This document shows positions 9,619 through 19,090 of a stretch of DNA of 64,000 nucleotides, piece by piece; the first letter of the stretch is position 1, and every line of letters begins with the position of its first letter. The DNA lies in assembly GCF_039349365.1 (NCBI RefSeq), contig NZ_CP134977.1, forward strand, positions 124,001 through 188,000, given 5' to 3'. The position numbers were made by a program, and so were the translations under genes. The notes below the pieces were generated by a model that searched no databases, was not told where the DNA came from, and saw only the letters and a list, made by a program, of their open reading frames with translations. Origin of the DNA: Buchnera aphidicola (Shivaphis celti) (lineage in GTDB: Bacteria; Pseudomonadota; Gammaproteobacteria; Enterobacterales; Enterobacteriaceae).

Positions 9619-11904
9619 TTATAATGTGCATGCTCCATTATCACATGAAACAATGCTGGATATTTGTTGTATACCATGATCGATATTTTTTATTCCATCT
9701 CTTGTATTTTGATAATATAATGTTTTAATTCCAAGAGCATATGTAGTAAGTAGGTCTTTTAATAATATTTTCATTGGAATTTTGTTGTTTGGAAATTTTT
9801 TTGGATCATAATTGATATTTGTTGAAATTGATTGGTCGATAAATTTTTGCATAATTGATACTAAATGTAAATATCCTGTATTATCTGGAATATTCCATAA
9901 TAATTCATATTTTTTTTTTAGTTTTTTATATTCCGGAACAACTTGTTTGAGCATTCCATCTTTTGATGCTTTTACTGTAATATATCCTCTTGGAGGTTCG
10001 ATTCCATTTGTTGCATTAGTAATTTGTGAAGAAGTTTCTGTGGGCATAATTGCTGATAATGATGAGTTTCTTAGTCCGTATTTTTTAATTTTTTTTCTTA
10101 ATTTTGTCCAATTTAATTTTAGTGTTTGGTTACATATAATATCTATTTTTTTATAATATGTATCAATTGGCAATATTCCATCGGCATATTTTGTTTGATG
10201 AAATAATGGACATTTTCCTTTTTCTTTTGCTAGTTTACATGAAGCTGTTAACAAATAATACTGTATATGTTCAAATAATTGATGTGTTATATTCTTTGCA
10301 GTTCCATCCGAGTAACGTACATTGTTTTTTGCTAAAAAATATGCAAAGTTAATTACTCCTATACCTAATGGTCTTCTATTTTTTACACTGTTTTTTGCAG
10401 CTAATATTGGATATTTTTGATAATCAATGATTTCATCTAGTGCTCTTACGAGTAAATTAGATAGTTCTTTTAGTTCGGTAAATTTTTTTATTTTTCCTAA
10501 ATTGAAAGCAGATAGAATACATAGTGCAATTTCTGCATTAGGATCATGTATATCAGTAATTGCTGTTGTAGGTAATGTAATTTCTAAACATAAGTTTGAC
10601 TGTTTAATAGTTGCATATTTTTCTTTAAATGGTCCATGCATGTTACAATGATCTACATGTTGTATGTAAATTCTACCAGTAGAAGTTCGTTCTTGCATAA
10701 TTAATGAAAATAAATCAGTTGCTTTAATTTTTTTTTTTCTAATATTTTTATTTTTTTCGTATTTTTTGTACAGTTTTTTAAATTTTTGTTGGTCAGAAAA
10801 AAACGAATTATATAATAATGGTGTATCAGATGGACTAAATAATGTAATGTATTGTTGTTGAATTAGTCTATTATACATAAATTTATTAATTTGTACACAA
10901 TAATCAACATGTCGAACACGATTTTCTTCAATTCCTCGATTGTTTTTTAATACGATTAAACTCTCAATTTCAAAATGCCAAATAGGGTAAAATAATGTTG
11001 CTGCTCCTCCTCTTACTCCTCCTTGTGAACATGATTTGACTGCTGTTTGAAAATGTTTGTAAAATGGAATGCATCCGGTATGAAAATTTTCTCCGTTTCT
11101 TATTGGACTGCCAATTGCTCTGATTTGCCCAACATTAATTCCAACTCCTGCTCTTTGCGAAATATATTTTACTACAGAACTTGCGGTAGCATTTATTGAA
11201 TTTAGACTATCTGCACATTCAATTAAAACACATGAACTAAATTGACGCATTGGAGTACGTACGCCAGACATAATTGGAGTAGGTAATGAAATTTTAAATT
11301 TTGAAACAGCATTGTAGAATTTTTTAATATATTGCATTTGATTAGTTTTTGGATATTTTCTAAATAAACATGCTGCTATTAAAATATATAAAAATTGTGC
11401 ACTTTCATAAATTTTTCCACTAATTCTGTCTTTTATTAAATATTTTCCTTCTAATTGTTTTACTCCTGCATATGAAAAATTCATATCTCTTTCATGTTTA
11501 ATAAATTTGTTCATTTCTTGATATTCTTTTTTAGAAAAATATTTTAATAATTTTTTGTCGTACTTTTTTAATTTAACCATTTTTTTTACATGCGTATATA
11601 ATGCAGGAGGGTGAAATTTTCCATACGCCTGTTTTCTTAAATGAAAAATTAATAGTCTTGCTGATATATATTGATAATCTGGATGTTTAGTGGAAATAAG
11701 ATCGGATGCTATTTTTATTATAATTTCATGAATTCGAATAGTTGTAATATTGTCATAAAATTGTATTTTTGCTTTTAATACAATTTTTGATGTAGAAATA
11801 TTTTCTAACTTTTCTGATGCCCATTCTAGAATTTTATAAATTTTTTGAATGTTCATTTTTTCTTTTTTATTATTTCTTTTAATAACTGAGTATTTTTTGT
11901 ACAT
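9619..11904 (-). CDS. nrdA: Class Ia ribonucleotide reductase, alpha subunit (R1)
   Basis: Catalytic and allosteric subunit of aerobic ribonucleotide reductase; 761 residues, the same length as in E. coli. The N-terminal ATP-cone is present, as are the redox cysteines in RQFSSCVLIEC and ALCILSAFN, the radical-site motif SNLCLEI, the PRGYI segment and the C-terminal CDNGAC pair that reduces the active site. It is first in a nrdA-nrdB-yfaE run lying behind gyrA on the same strand. All key residues I can check are intact, so dNTP supply looks fully functional. Confidence 0.98.
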   Translation of the reverse strand: MYKKYSVIKRNNKKEKMNIQKIYKILEWASEKLENISTSKIVLKAKIQFYDNITTIRIHEIIIKIASDLISTKHPDYQYISARLLIFHLRKQAYGKFHPPALYTHVKKMVKLKKYDKKLLKYFSKKEYQEMNKFIKHERDMNFSYAGVKQLEGKYLIKDRISGKIYESAQFLYILIAACLFRKYPKTNQMQYIKKFYNAVSKFKISLPTPIMSGVRTPMRQFSSCVLIECADSLNSINATASSVVKYISQRAGVGINVGQIRAIGSPIRNGENFHTGCIPFYKHFQTAVKSCSQGGVRGGAATLFYPIWHFEIESLIVLKNNRGIEENRVRHVDYCVQINKFMYNRLIQQQYITLFSPSDTPLLYNSFFSDQQKFKKLYKKYEKNKNIRKKKIKATDLFSLIMQERTSTGRIYIQHVDHCNMHGPFKEKYATIKQSNLCLEITLPTTAITDIHDPNAEIALCILSAFNLGKIKKFTELKELSNLLVRALDEIIDYQKYPILAAKNSVKNRRPLGIGVINFAYFLAKNNVRYSDGTAKNITHQLFEHIQYYLLTASCKLAKEKGKCPLFHQTKYADGILPIDTYYKKIDIICNQTLKLNWTKLRKKIKKYGLRNSSLSAIMPTETSSQITNATNGIEPPRGYITVKASKDGMLKQVVPEYKKLKKKYELLWNIPDNTGYLHLVSIMQKFIDQSISTNINYDPKKFPNNKIPMKILLKDLLTTYALGIKTLYYQNTRDGIKNIDHGIQQISSIVSCDNGACTL

Positions 11905-11945
11905 TATATTTTACCTACAAATTACATATTTTATTTCTACTAATT

Positions 11946-11962
11946 TATATATATATATATAT
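11946..11962. repeat. Short (TA)n dinucleotide tract
   Basis: About eight TA units lie in the 67-bp gap between nrdA and gyrA. Such tracts are unstable in length and common in AT-biased symbiont spacers. Confidence 0.8.
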
Positions 11963-11971
11963 TTTTGATAT

Positions 11972-14497
11972 TTATATGTTAAATTTATTAGAGATTTTTT
12001 GTAATGCTACTACCTTTTCTTTTTTTACAGTACGGATTAGAATTACTCCTTGTGTATTTCTATCTAATATTCTAATTTCCGAAACACGAATACGTACTAG
12101 CGTTCCGGCATTAGTAATCATGATGATTTGATCATTTTCTCTAACCTGTATTGCGCTAATTAATACCCCATTTTTTTTTGTGATTTTAATTGATCTAACA
12201 CCTTTATTTCCTCTTGATTTAATAGGAAATTTATTTATCTTTGTTCGTTTTCCATATCCATTTTCTGTTACTGTTAAAATTTCTCCATTTTTATCTGGCA
12301 CTAATAAAGATACAACTTGGTCATCTTCTTCTATATTAATTCCTCTAATACCGTATGCTGTTCTTCCCATTTTACGTACTTCTTTTTCTGAAAAATGTAC
12401 TATTTTTCCATGTTTACTGAATATCATAATATTATTTGTTCCATTTGTAATCGCTGCTCCAATCAACTCATCTTTTTCTTTTAAATGTATTGCCATAATA
12501 CCTGTTGATCTTGGTTTTTTAAATGTATTTAATGTAGTTTTTTTTACAATACCTCTAGCAGTTAACATAAATACATTTTTATTTCCAGTAGTATTATTTA
12601 AATTTAATATAGCTGTAATACGTTCTTGACGTTGTAAAGGTATTAAATTAATGATTGGTCTTCCTCTAGCATGACGGCTAGCTTCAGGTAATTGGTATAC
12701 TTTTATTCTATATAAAGTTCCTTTATTCGAAAAACATAATATCGTGTCATGCGTGTTAGTAATTAACAATGTTTCTATACAATCTTCTTCTTTGGTTCGT
12801 GCTGCTAAACGTCCCTTACCTCCTCTTCGTTGTGCTTCGTAATCTGATAACGGTTGATATTTTACATATCCTGATTTTGATAAAGTGACTACTACATCTT
12901 CTTTGGTAATCATATCTTGAATGTCGACCTCAGTTTCATGTTCTATGATTTCTGTTTTTCTCTGATCTCCGAATATTTTTTGTATATCAATTAGTTCATT
13001 TGTAATAATTTTTAACATTTTTTTTGGATTATTTAATGTTTTAGATAAATCATTAATTTTTATAATGAGATTTTCATATTCTTTGATAATATTTTCATGT
13101 TCTAAAGTGGTTAATTTATGTAGTTTTAATTCTAAAATAGATTTAATTTGTTTTTCAGTAAATTGATACTTTTCTTTTTTATTTGTATTGTTTATTTCTA
13201 AATCTTGATTTTTGATATCATCAGTGTAAATCAATTTTGATTTTTTTCCTATTATCCATGTTTTAGATAATAATTCTATTTTTGCAATTTGTGGTTTTTT
13301 AGACTGTTTGATGATTTTAATAATATCATCTATATTATCTAAAGCAATTGTTAATCCTTGTAATATATGTGCTTTTTCCTTTGCCCGTTTTAAATCAAAT
13401 ATACTTCGTTTAGTAACTATATTTTTTCGATGTGACAAAAAATATTTTAATATATTTTTTAAAGACATAACTTTTGGCTGTCCGTGGTGTAAAGCTACCA
13501 TATTAATTCCAAAAGAAACTTGCATTGGTGTTAATACATATAATTGATTTAATAGTATTTCTTTTATTGTATCTTTCTTTATTTCAATTACAATTCGCAT
13601 ACCATCTTTATCAGATTCATCTCGTAATGCATGTATTCCATCAATTTTTTTTTCCTTAACTAATTCAGCGATTTTTTCAATTAATATGGATTTATTGACT
13701 TGATATGGCAATTCATATATTATAAGAGACTCTCTTTTATTTTTTTTTTGTATTTCTATTGTATATCTCGCTCGAATATAAATTTTACCTTTTCCTGTAC
13801 GGTATGCTTGTTCAATTCCTTCGTATCCACTAATTGTTCCTGCAGTAGGAAAATCAGGACCTGGTATGTAATGCATCAATTCTTTTAAAGAAATATCATT
13901 ATTATTAATATATGCTAGACAAGCATTAATCACTTCATTTAAGTTGTGTGGTGGAATATTTGTAGCCATACCAACTGCAATTCCAGATGATCCATTGATT
14001 AATAAATTAGGTATTTTAGTTGGTAAAACCTCTGGTATTTTCTCTGTTTCATCATAATTTGGTAAAAAATTTACAGTATTTTTTTCCAAATCTATAAGTA
14101 ATTCATGTGCTATTTTTGACATTTTAATTTCTGTATAACGCATCGCAGCTGCTGCATCACCATCAATAGATCCAAAATTTCCTTGTCCTTCAATTAATGT
14201 ATATCTTAAAGAAAATTTCTGAGCCATACGTACAATGGCTTCATATACTGCTGAATCGCCATGAGGGTGATATTTTCCTATAACATCACCGACAACTCTT
14301 GCAGATTTTTTGTATGGTTTATTCCAATCATTTCCCAATACTTTCATTGCAAACAATATTCTTCTATGTACAGGTTTTAGTCCGTCTCTAACATCAGGTA
14401 ATGCTCTACCAACAATGACTGACATTGCGTAATCTAAGTAAGATGATTGTAGTTCTTTTTCAATGTCAATTTGTGGGATTTTTGTGATTGTTTTCAT
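11972..14497 (-). CDS. gyrA: DNA gyrase subunit A
   Basis: Breakage-reunion subunit of gyrase, which introduces negative supercoils. The 841 residues contain the winged-helix/tower region with the catalytic tyrosine in [14 protein letters not shown], the [14 protein letters not shown] segment (serine 83 equivalent kept, the Asp87 equivalent is Glu), and a C-terminal beta-pinwheel with the GyrA-box QRRGGKG and repeated KxxVxxS-like blades. The acidic C-terminal tail of E. coli GyrA is absent, explaining the shorter length. It is transcribed leftward toward nrdA and divergently from the DUF2076 gene. Confidence 0.98.
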   Translation of the reverse strand: MKTITKIPQIDIEKELQSSYLDYAMSVIVGRALPDVRDGLKPVHRRILFAMKVLGNDWNKPYKKSARVVGDVIGKYHPHGDSAVYEAIVRMAQKFSLRYTLIEGQGNFGSIDGDAAAAMRYTEIKMSKIAHELLIDLEKNTVNFLPNYDETEKIPEVLPTKIPNLLINGSSGIAVGMATNIPPHNLNEVINACLAYINNNDISLKELMHYIPGPDFPTAGTISGYEGIEQAYRTGKGKIYIRARYTIEIQKKNKRESLIIYELPYQVNKSILIEKIAELVKEKKIDGIHALRDESDKDGMRIVIEIKKDTIKEILLNQLYVLTPMQVSFGINMVALHHGQPKVMSLKNILKYFLSHRKNIVTKRSIFDLKRAKEKAHILQGLTIALDNIDDIIKIIKQSKKPQIAKIELLSKTWIIGKKSKLIYTDDIKNQDLEINNTNKKEKYQFTEKQIKSILELKLHKLTTLEHENIIKEYENLIIKINDLSKTLNNPKKMLKIITNELIDIQKIFGDQRKTEIIEHETEVDIQDMITKEDVVVTLSKSGYVKYQPLSDYEAQRRGGKGRLAARTKEEDCIETLLITNTHDTILCFSNKGTLYRIKVYQLPEASRHARGRPIINLIPLQRQERITAILNLNNTTGNKNVFMLTARGIVKKTTLNTFKKPRSTGIMAIHLKEKDELIGAAITNGTNNIMIFSKHGKIVHFSEKEVRKMGRTAYGIRGINIEEDDQVVSLLVPDKNGEILTVTENGYGKRTKINKFPIKSRGNKGVRSIKITKKNGVLISAIQVRENDQIIMITNAGTLVRIRVSEIRILDRNTQGVILIRTVKKEKVVALQKISNKFNI

Positions 14498-14629
14498 ATT
14501 TCATTCTCTTGTAATCATATGTACTGATTAATATAAATTATATCATAATGAAATGATTTAACTAACATTAAAATGATAGTTTGATTTTATATATTTATTT
14601 AAATTTCCAAATTATTGTAGGAGAAATTA

Positions 14630-15370
14630 ATGAATGATACAGAAAAAATATTAATCATAGATTTATTTAAAAAACTGAAAAATATAGAAAATGAAACAAA
14701 AAATAAAGACCATGAAGTAGAAAAACTAATTTTACAATTATCTAAATCAACCAATCACGCAATATATTTCATGGTACAAAAAATTTTAGTTCAAGATTTA
14801 GTAATACAAGAGCTAAAAAATAAATTAAAAGAATATAAAGATAAATTATATAATCAATCAAAAAATGTAAATTTTTTAAATGAAAATTTAAAAAAAAATG
14901 TTTTACATGATTCTGAAATTAAAAATAATAATAATATAAGTCAACCATTGTTTGAAAAATTTCGTAAAACAGGTTTAAGCAATTCAGATAATTTTACTAC
15001 AGATAAATCGAATATTTTTCATTCTAAAGAAAGTAATAGTTATACTTCTAATTTTCTTAGTAATGCTTTACAAACAGCGTTAGGCGTTGCAGGAGGTATG
15101 GTGGCCGGAAATATTATTACAAATTTATTTAATTATAATCATCATATTGATAATACTGGTCATAAAAATGATTTAAATAATGAATATTCTGCAGATGAGA
15201 ATAGTAATTCTATTAAAAATATTTTTTTAAATTCAGATACTGATAATTCAAATAGTTCAAGTGTTTTAGTAGATGATATAAATTCTGATAGTATGGAGAA
15301 TTTAGAAGATGATATCAATGATATTGATGATGTAAATGATAATATCGATGATTTTGATTCAAATATTTAG
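14630..15370 (+). CDS. DUF2076 (COG3416-like) protein with acidic Asp/Asn-rich tail
   Basis: A 246-residue protein of unknown function. Residues 1-75 (about) are charged and helical with pattern DxEKILIIDLFKKLKNIE and MVQKILVQDLVIQELK, matching the N-terminus of DUF2076 proteins. A low-complexity stretch follows, then LSNALQTALGVAGGMVAGN near residues 142-160, the glycine-rich hydrophobic segment typical of the family, which could be a single membrane-associated helix. The last 60 residues or so are very rich in Asp, Asn and Ser. The start has a good GGAGAAATT ribosome-binding site. It stands alone between divergent gyrA and convergent ahpC. The family assignment is from memory of the motif, and no reaction is known. 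Confidence 0.75.
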   Translation: MNDTEKILIIDLFKKLKNIENETKNKDHEVEKLILQLSKSTNHAIYFMVQKILVQDLVIQELKNKLKEYKDKLYNQSKNVNFLNENLKKNVLHDSEIKNNNNISQPLFEKFRKTGLSNSDNFTTDKSNIFHSKESNSYTSNFLSNALQTALGVAGGMVAGNIITNLFNYNHHIDNTGHKNDLNNEYSADENSNSIKNIFLNSDTDNSNSSSVLVDDINSDSMENLEDDINDIDDVNDNIDDFDSNI

Positions 15371-15439
15371 AAATATTATCACTATTTTATAAAATATTTT
15401 ATTATACAATTTAATAAAATTATCAATATAATACATACC

Positions 15440-15472
15440 AAGCAGGACTTTATCCTGCTTGTTTTATGTTTT
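15440..15472 (+). terminator. Rho-independent terminator after the DUF2076 gene
   Basis: AAGCAGGA (15440-15447) and TCCTGCTT (15453-15460) form a perfect 8-bp stem with a 5-base loop, followed on the + strand by the U-rich GTTTTATGTTTTAT. The stem is far more GC-rich than its surroundings. It lies 69 bp past the stop codon and just before the convergent peroxiredoxin gene. Confidence 0.85.
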
Positions 15473-15475
15473 ATA

Positions 15476-16066
15476 TTATTTTTTATTGAAATATTTTATT
15501 AATCCTTCCTGTGAAGGTTGTATACTTTTTTTTCCAATTTCCCAATTTGCTGGACAGACATCTCCATGTTTTTCATGAAAGTAAATTGCATCAATTATTC
15601 TTAAAATTTCTTTTATATTTCTTCCAAATTGTAGATCGTTGATTATTTGGTTTCTAATAATTCCATTTTTGTCAATAATAAATGTTGCGCGTAATGATAC
15701 TCCAAATTTTGGATGTACAACGTCATACGCTTCTTGTATTTCCCCTTTTATATCTGATATTAAAGGATATTGTATCTTTCCAATACCCCCTTTTTTAATT
15801 TCAGTATTTTTCCATGCTTGATGCACAAATACTGAATCTCGAGAGATTCCAATAATTTCAGTATTTTTTTTCTGAAATTCTAAATATGATAAATTAAACT
15901 CAATAATTTCAGTTGGACATACGTAAGTAAAATCCATTGGCCAAAAAAATAGAACAACTGATTTATTTTTTGTTTCTTTTTTAAGATTGAACTCTTCCGT
16001 TATAGTGCCATCCGCAAGTATTGCAGGGGCAACAAAATTTGGTGCATGTTGAGTAATTAAATTCAT
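15476..16066 (-). CDS. ahpC: 2-Cys peroxiredoxin (AhpC/TSA family)
   Basis: Reduces hydrogen peroxide and organic peroxides using cysteine chemistry. The 196 residues show the peroxidatic cysteine in DFTYVCPTEI, the GISRDSVFVHQAW segment with the catalytic arginine region, and the resolving cysteine in GDVCPANWE near the C-terminus. The tail after it (SIQPSQEGLIKYFNKK) is as expected for a typical 2-Cys enzyme. No AhpF-type reductase is nearby, so the electron donor is unclear; thioredoxin is the obvious candidate. It is closer to the Tsa/PrxII branch than to E. coli AhpC, so the symbol is tentative. It is divergent from ung. Confidence 0.9.
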   Translation of the reverse strand: MNLITQHAPNFVAPAILADGTITEEFNLKKETKNKSVVLFFWPMDFTYVCPTEIIEFNLSYLEFQKKNTEIIGISRDSVFVHQAWKNTEIKKGGIGKIQYPLISDIKGEIQEAYDVVHPKFGVSLRATFIIDKNGIIRNQIINDLQFGRNIKEILRIIDAIYFHEKHGDVCPANWEIGKKSIQPSQEGLIKYFNKK

Positions 16067-16152
16067 ATTTTATCTTCTTTTTAATTTATTTAATTATCAT
16101 ATAAGTGTATAATATTTTAAACTTTCTAATATATTATATTTTTATAAAAAAA

Positions 16153-16812
16153 ATGAAAAATTTCTCTTTAGAGTGGAAATCTATTTTCAATAAAGAAAAG
16201 TTAATACTATCGAAGATTTTATCTCTTGTTACAGAAGAACGTAAAAAATATAATATTTATCCTCCTAAAAAAGAGGTATTTAATGCGTTTTATTTTACAC
16301 CTTTTCAATCTATTAAAGTAGTAATCATTGGGCAAGATCCTTATTTTCATGTTAATCAAGCGCATGGATTAGCTTTTTCTGTTCGAATGGGGTGTATGAT
16401 TCCTCCTACGTTACAGAATATATATAAGGAGGTGATTGCCAATTTTTTTTATCATAATAATTATTATCAACATGGTTGTTTAATAAATTGGGCTAATCAA
16501 GGAGTGTTATTATTAAATACAATATTGACTGTACGATCTGGTAAACCAAGATCGCATGTATCGATTGGTTGGATGCAGTTCACGGACCAAATAATACGTT
16601 ATATTAATCATTATTTAAAAAATATTATCTTTTTATTATGGGGGAATGATGCCAAAAAAAAAGCAATATTAATTGATTCTAATAGACATACTATTCTTTT
16701 TGCTTCACATCCTTCTCCATTATCAGCACATATAAGTTTTTTTGGATGTAAACATTTTTTAAAAACAAATAAAAAACTTTTTTTATTAAAAAGAAAACAG
16801 ATTATTTGGTAG
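16153..16812 (+). CDS. ung: Uracil-DNA glycosylase
   Basis: Removes uracil from DNA, counteracting cytosine deamination. The 219-residue product carries IYPPKKEVFNAF, the water-activating motif GQDPYF, the LLLNTILTVR strand with the uracil-binding asparagine and the HPSPLSAH loop with the catalytic histidine. The catalytic aspartate is kept, but the residue after Tyr in GQDPY is Phe, whereas E. coli has His. ATG 16153 gives the normal start (MKNFSLEWKSIF); an in-frame start 48 bases upstream only adds hydrophobic residues. It ends 21 bp from the convergent grpE copy. Confidence 0.95.
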   Translation: MKNFSLEWKSIFNKEKLILSKILSLVTEERKKYNIYPPKKEVFNAFYFTPFQSIKVVIIGQDPYFHVNQAHGLAFSVRMGCMIPPTLQNIYKEVIANFFYHNNYYQHGCLINWANQGVLLLNTILTVRSGKPRSHVSIGWMQFTDQIIRYINHYLKNIIFLLWGNDAKKKAILIDSNRHTILFASHPSPLSAHISFFGCKHFLKTNKKLFLLKRKQIIW

Positions 16813-16833
16813 TAATTTTTATATGTATTATAT

Positions 16834-17169
16834 TTATTTGTTTTTTTTATTGAAGTGTTGTACAGTTTTTAATAAAGATTTTTGAATTAATTGAATGCCT
16901 TTTGTAACAGCATGATTTGTTAAGTTATTTTCTTGAGATTTTTTGAATATTTTTTCAAAATGGTTGATAATATGAGATATTTTTTTTAAAAATTCCATTA
17001 ATTGATTATTTTTAATATTTTTTATTGTGTCTATGGATTTCTTTTTTATGTTTTCTATATTTGCTTCTGTTCGTAGTTTTATTTCTTTCTTTTCTTTAAT
17101 AATTTCTTTTAATTGATTTTTTAATTTTTCTATCTTTTTGATAGTATTGTTTTTTATATCGTTTTGCAT
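16834..17169 (-). CDS. grpE: GrpE-like nucleotide exchange factor lacking the beta-domain
   Basis: A 111-residue remnant of GrpE, the exchange factor of the DnaK chaperone. Residues 1-55 form a long charged helix (KIEKLKNQLKEIIKEKK, then RTEANIENIKKKS, matching the RVKAEMENLRRRT helix of E. coli), and about 55-105 match the dimerisation bundle (FLKKISHIINHFEKIF; IQLIQKSLLKTV). It stops where the C-terminal beta-domain that contacts DnaK should begin; only 21 bp separate the stop from ung, and the other frames there show no HQAI or GYxLxxRxxRPAMV motif. It is divergent from nadK, the ancestral grpE position in E. coli. It may still dimerise, or may be decaying. Confidence 0.8.
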   Translation of the reverse strand: MQNDIKNNTIKKIEKLKNQLKEIIKEKKEIKLRTEANIENIKKKSIDTIKNIKNNQLMEFLKKISHIINHFEKIFKKSQENNLTNHAVTKGIQLIQKSLLKTVQHFNKKNK

Positions 17170-17290
17170 ATAATTTAATATTTTAAAAATTTAAATTTAT
17201 GGTTATATTATAGAGATTTTAATTTTTAGTTCAATATAATATATTAATTTATTATCTTTTACTTTTTTTTGTGATTTAGGACGATTTATA

Positions 17291-18166
17291 ATGAAAAGAA
17301 AAATTCAGCGGATCGCTATTTTAGGATATCCTCGTGATGTGAATTTATTTCTAACTCATAAAATTTTATATGAGTGGTTAACAAAACAGCAATATAATGT
17401 TGTTGTTGAATCTGGGATTGCACGATTTTTAAATTTAAATAGTGTAAATACTGCTACTTTAGAACAAATTGGAGAAAAATGTGATTTGGGTATTGTAATA
17501 GGTGGAGATGGAAATATGTTATGTGTTTTGCGTACTTTATCTTATTATCCTATTAATATTATTGGTGTGAATTGTGGAAATTTAGGTTTTTTAACTGATT
17601 TAAATCCTGATAACATGATTAATATGTTATCTTGTATTCTTTCTGGAGAATATTTTTTAGAAAAGCGATTTTTATTAGAAGTCAGTATATATCATGAGAA
17701 AATTCAAAAAAATAGTTTTGCTGTTAATGAAATTATTTTACATGCAGGAAAGAATGTTCATATGATTGAATTTGCGGTTTATATTGATAAGTTTTTTGCT
17801 TTTTCTCAACGTGCAGACGGTATAATTATTTCAACACCAACAGGTTCGACGGGTTATGCATTATCTGCAGGAGGTCCTATTTTATCTACATCTTCTAATG
17901 TTGTTGTTATAGTACCTATGTTTCCTCATACTTTGTCTTCTAGGCCTATTGTAGTAAGCAGTAATGATAAAATTATGTTAAAAATATTTGATTGTGATAA
18001 TAAAGCAAAAATTAGTTGTGATGGACAATGTAAGTTTTCAGTTTTTGAAAAAGATAAAGTTATGATTTATAAGAGTAAAAATTTTATTAATTTAATACAT
18101 CCAAAAAATTATCATTATTTAAATGTATTACGAAAAAAACTATGTTGGTCAAAAAATTTTTTTTGA
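17291..18166 (+). CDS. nadK: NAD kinase
   Basis: Phosphorylates NAD to NADP. The 291 residues match E. coli NadK along the whole length: GGDGNML with the catalytic aspartate at about residues 75-81, the NEIILHAG motif, and TPTGSTGYALSAGGP in the C-terminal domain, ending in LCWSKNFF like the E. coli LGWSKKLF. The start has a TTTAGGACG ribosome-binding region upstream. It sits beside the truncated grpE in the same divergent arrangement as in E. coli, but the recN-bamE-ratBA-smpB genes that follow it in E. coli are absent here. Confidence 0.97.
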   Translation: MKRKIQRIAILGYPRDVNLFLTHKILYEWLTKQQYNVVVESGIARFLNLNSVNTATLEQIGEKCDLGIVIGGDGNMLCVLRTLSYYPINIIGVNCGNLGFLTDLNPDNMINMLSCILSGEYFLEKRFLLEVSIYHEKIQKNSFAVNEIILHAGKNVHMIEFAVYIDKFFAFSQRADGIIISTPTGSTGYALSAGGPILSTSSNVVVIVPMFPHTLSSRPIVVSSNDKIMLKIFDCDNKAKISCDGQCKFSVFEKDKVMIYKSKNFINLIHPKNYHYLNVLRKKLCWSKNFF

Positions 18167-18212
18167 TTGATGAAATCAATAAAATAGTTTTTTTATTTTT
18201 AAGTATTTTTTG

Positions 18213-18570
18213 TGGAGTTGGCGGGATTCGAACCCGCGTCCAAAATATTAACAATTATAGTAACTACATGTTTATTCTTTTTTTTTTTTTAGTATTTCAG
18301 TAAAAAAGAAAATACTATTGAAATACTTATCTCAATTTTTTTATCATACAAATTTTTGAGAAAAATTTATAATGATTTTCTTTTTATTAACCTTGTATTA
18401 TTCTCTAAAAGAATAAATAAGAATAAGAAGGGCTTTTTTAGTTTTTTAAGCTGCTAAAGCGTATTTTTCTTGTTTTGCGTTTGTTTTTTTCGGTTTTTTA
18501 ACGAGGCAAACCGTACCTCGACATGTACTATAAATTGTATAGATATTTTGTCGAATCCAATATCAACCCC
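18213..18570 (-). ncRNA. ssrA: Transfer-messenger RNA (tmRNA)
   Basis: Rescues stalled ribosomes by trans-translation. The 5' end GGGGTTGATATTGGATTCGAC and the 3' end GGACGCGGGTTCGAATCCCG plus CCAACTCCA pair into the tRNA-like domain with a 7-bp acceptor stem containing one G-U wobble, the usual position for recognition by alanyl-tRNA synthetase. The coded tag reads GCA to GCT-TAA at 18478 down to 18446. The CCA end is not encoded (ACAA follows the acceptor). The interior between tag and 3' domain is AT-rich and includes an A13 run (18278-18290 as T on the + strand), so the pseudoknots look eroded. Its partner smpB is at 62.3 kb. Confidence 0.95.
18446..18478 (-). other. tmRNA proteolysis-tag reading frame
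   Basis: The frame reads AKQEKYALAA followed by TAA; with the alanine carried by tmRNA the tag is A-AKQEKYALAA, compared with AANDENYALAA in E. coli. The YALAA end, which is the part recognised by ClpXP and the SspB/ClpA pathways, is unchanged, while the middle has become lysine/glutamine-rich. Confidence 0.88.
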
Positions 18571-18724
18571 TATTAAATTTTTATAGAAAATTAAATGAAA
18601 CTTATTATATCACAATTTTAACATATTTTGTCAACAAAAAATATTTTTAATTAGAGTATTTTTTTATTTTGTTTGTAATTTGTATTACAATATAATTTAT
18701 CATTTGATGTATAAGGTGAATAAT

Positions 18725-19042
18725 ATGAATGTTATTAAAGAGATAAAAAAACAAATTCACGATAATCCAATTTTAATTTATATGAAAGGATCTCCAGATT
18801 CTCCAAGTTGTGGTTTTTCTGCAAAAGCAGTAGAAGCAATTTCATCATGTGGCGTATATTTTGCATATGTTGATGTTTTAGAAAATGAACATATTAGATC
18901 TGCACTTCCTGAGTATGCGAAGTGGCCTACTTTCCCCCAATTGTGGGTAAAGGGTGAATTAATCGGAGGATGTGATATTATATTAAATATGCATCATAGT
19001 GGAGAATTAAAAATTCTGTTAAATAAGTCAATAATTAAGTAA
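18725..19042 (+). CDS. grxD: Monothiol glutaredoxin (Grx4 type)
   Basis: A 105-residue CGFS-type glutaredoxin that binds a 2Fe-2S cluster with glutathione and hands clusters on to target proteins. The active-site motif lies in MKGSPDSPSCGFSAKAVEAI, followed by WPTFPQLWVKGELIGGCDI, both near-identical to E. coli GrxD. ATG 18725 gives the native start and has an AAGGTG box about 8 bases upstream; a longer in-frame start at 18680 adds only an unrelated 15-residue leader. The C-terminus is shorter than in E. coli. With erpA and yfaE this is part of the iron-sulfur handling set seen in the window. Confidence 0.95.
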   Translation: MNVIKEIKKQIHDNPILIYMKGSPDSPSCGFSAKAVEAISSCGVYFAYVDVLENEHIRSALPEYAKWPTFPQLWVKGELIGGCDIILNMHHSGELKILLNKSIIK

Positions 19043-19053
19043 TACATTTATAG

Positions 19054-19090
19054 AAATAATTAGATTAATTTTTTATTAATCTAATTATTT
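19054..19090. terminator. Bidirectional terminator between grxD and rnt
   Basis: AAATAATTAGATTAAT (19054-19069) and ATTAATCTAATTATTT (19075-19090) form a perfect 16-bp stem with a 5-T loop. It begins 11 bp after the grxD stop and overlaps the last codons of the convergent rnt gene, so it can serve both transcripts. The stem is nearly all A-T, as usual for this genome. Confidence 0.75.

Noticed and set aside
12180..12629. Open frame on + strand opposite gyrA
   Set aside because: Antisense shadow of gyrA with no start signal and no recognisable family.
18166..18200. Possible terminator after nadK (ATTGA..TCAAT stem and T-run)
   Set aside because: Only a 5-bp stem; too weak to call against the AT-rich background.
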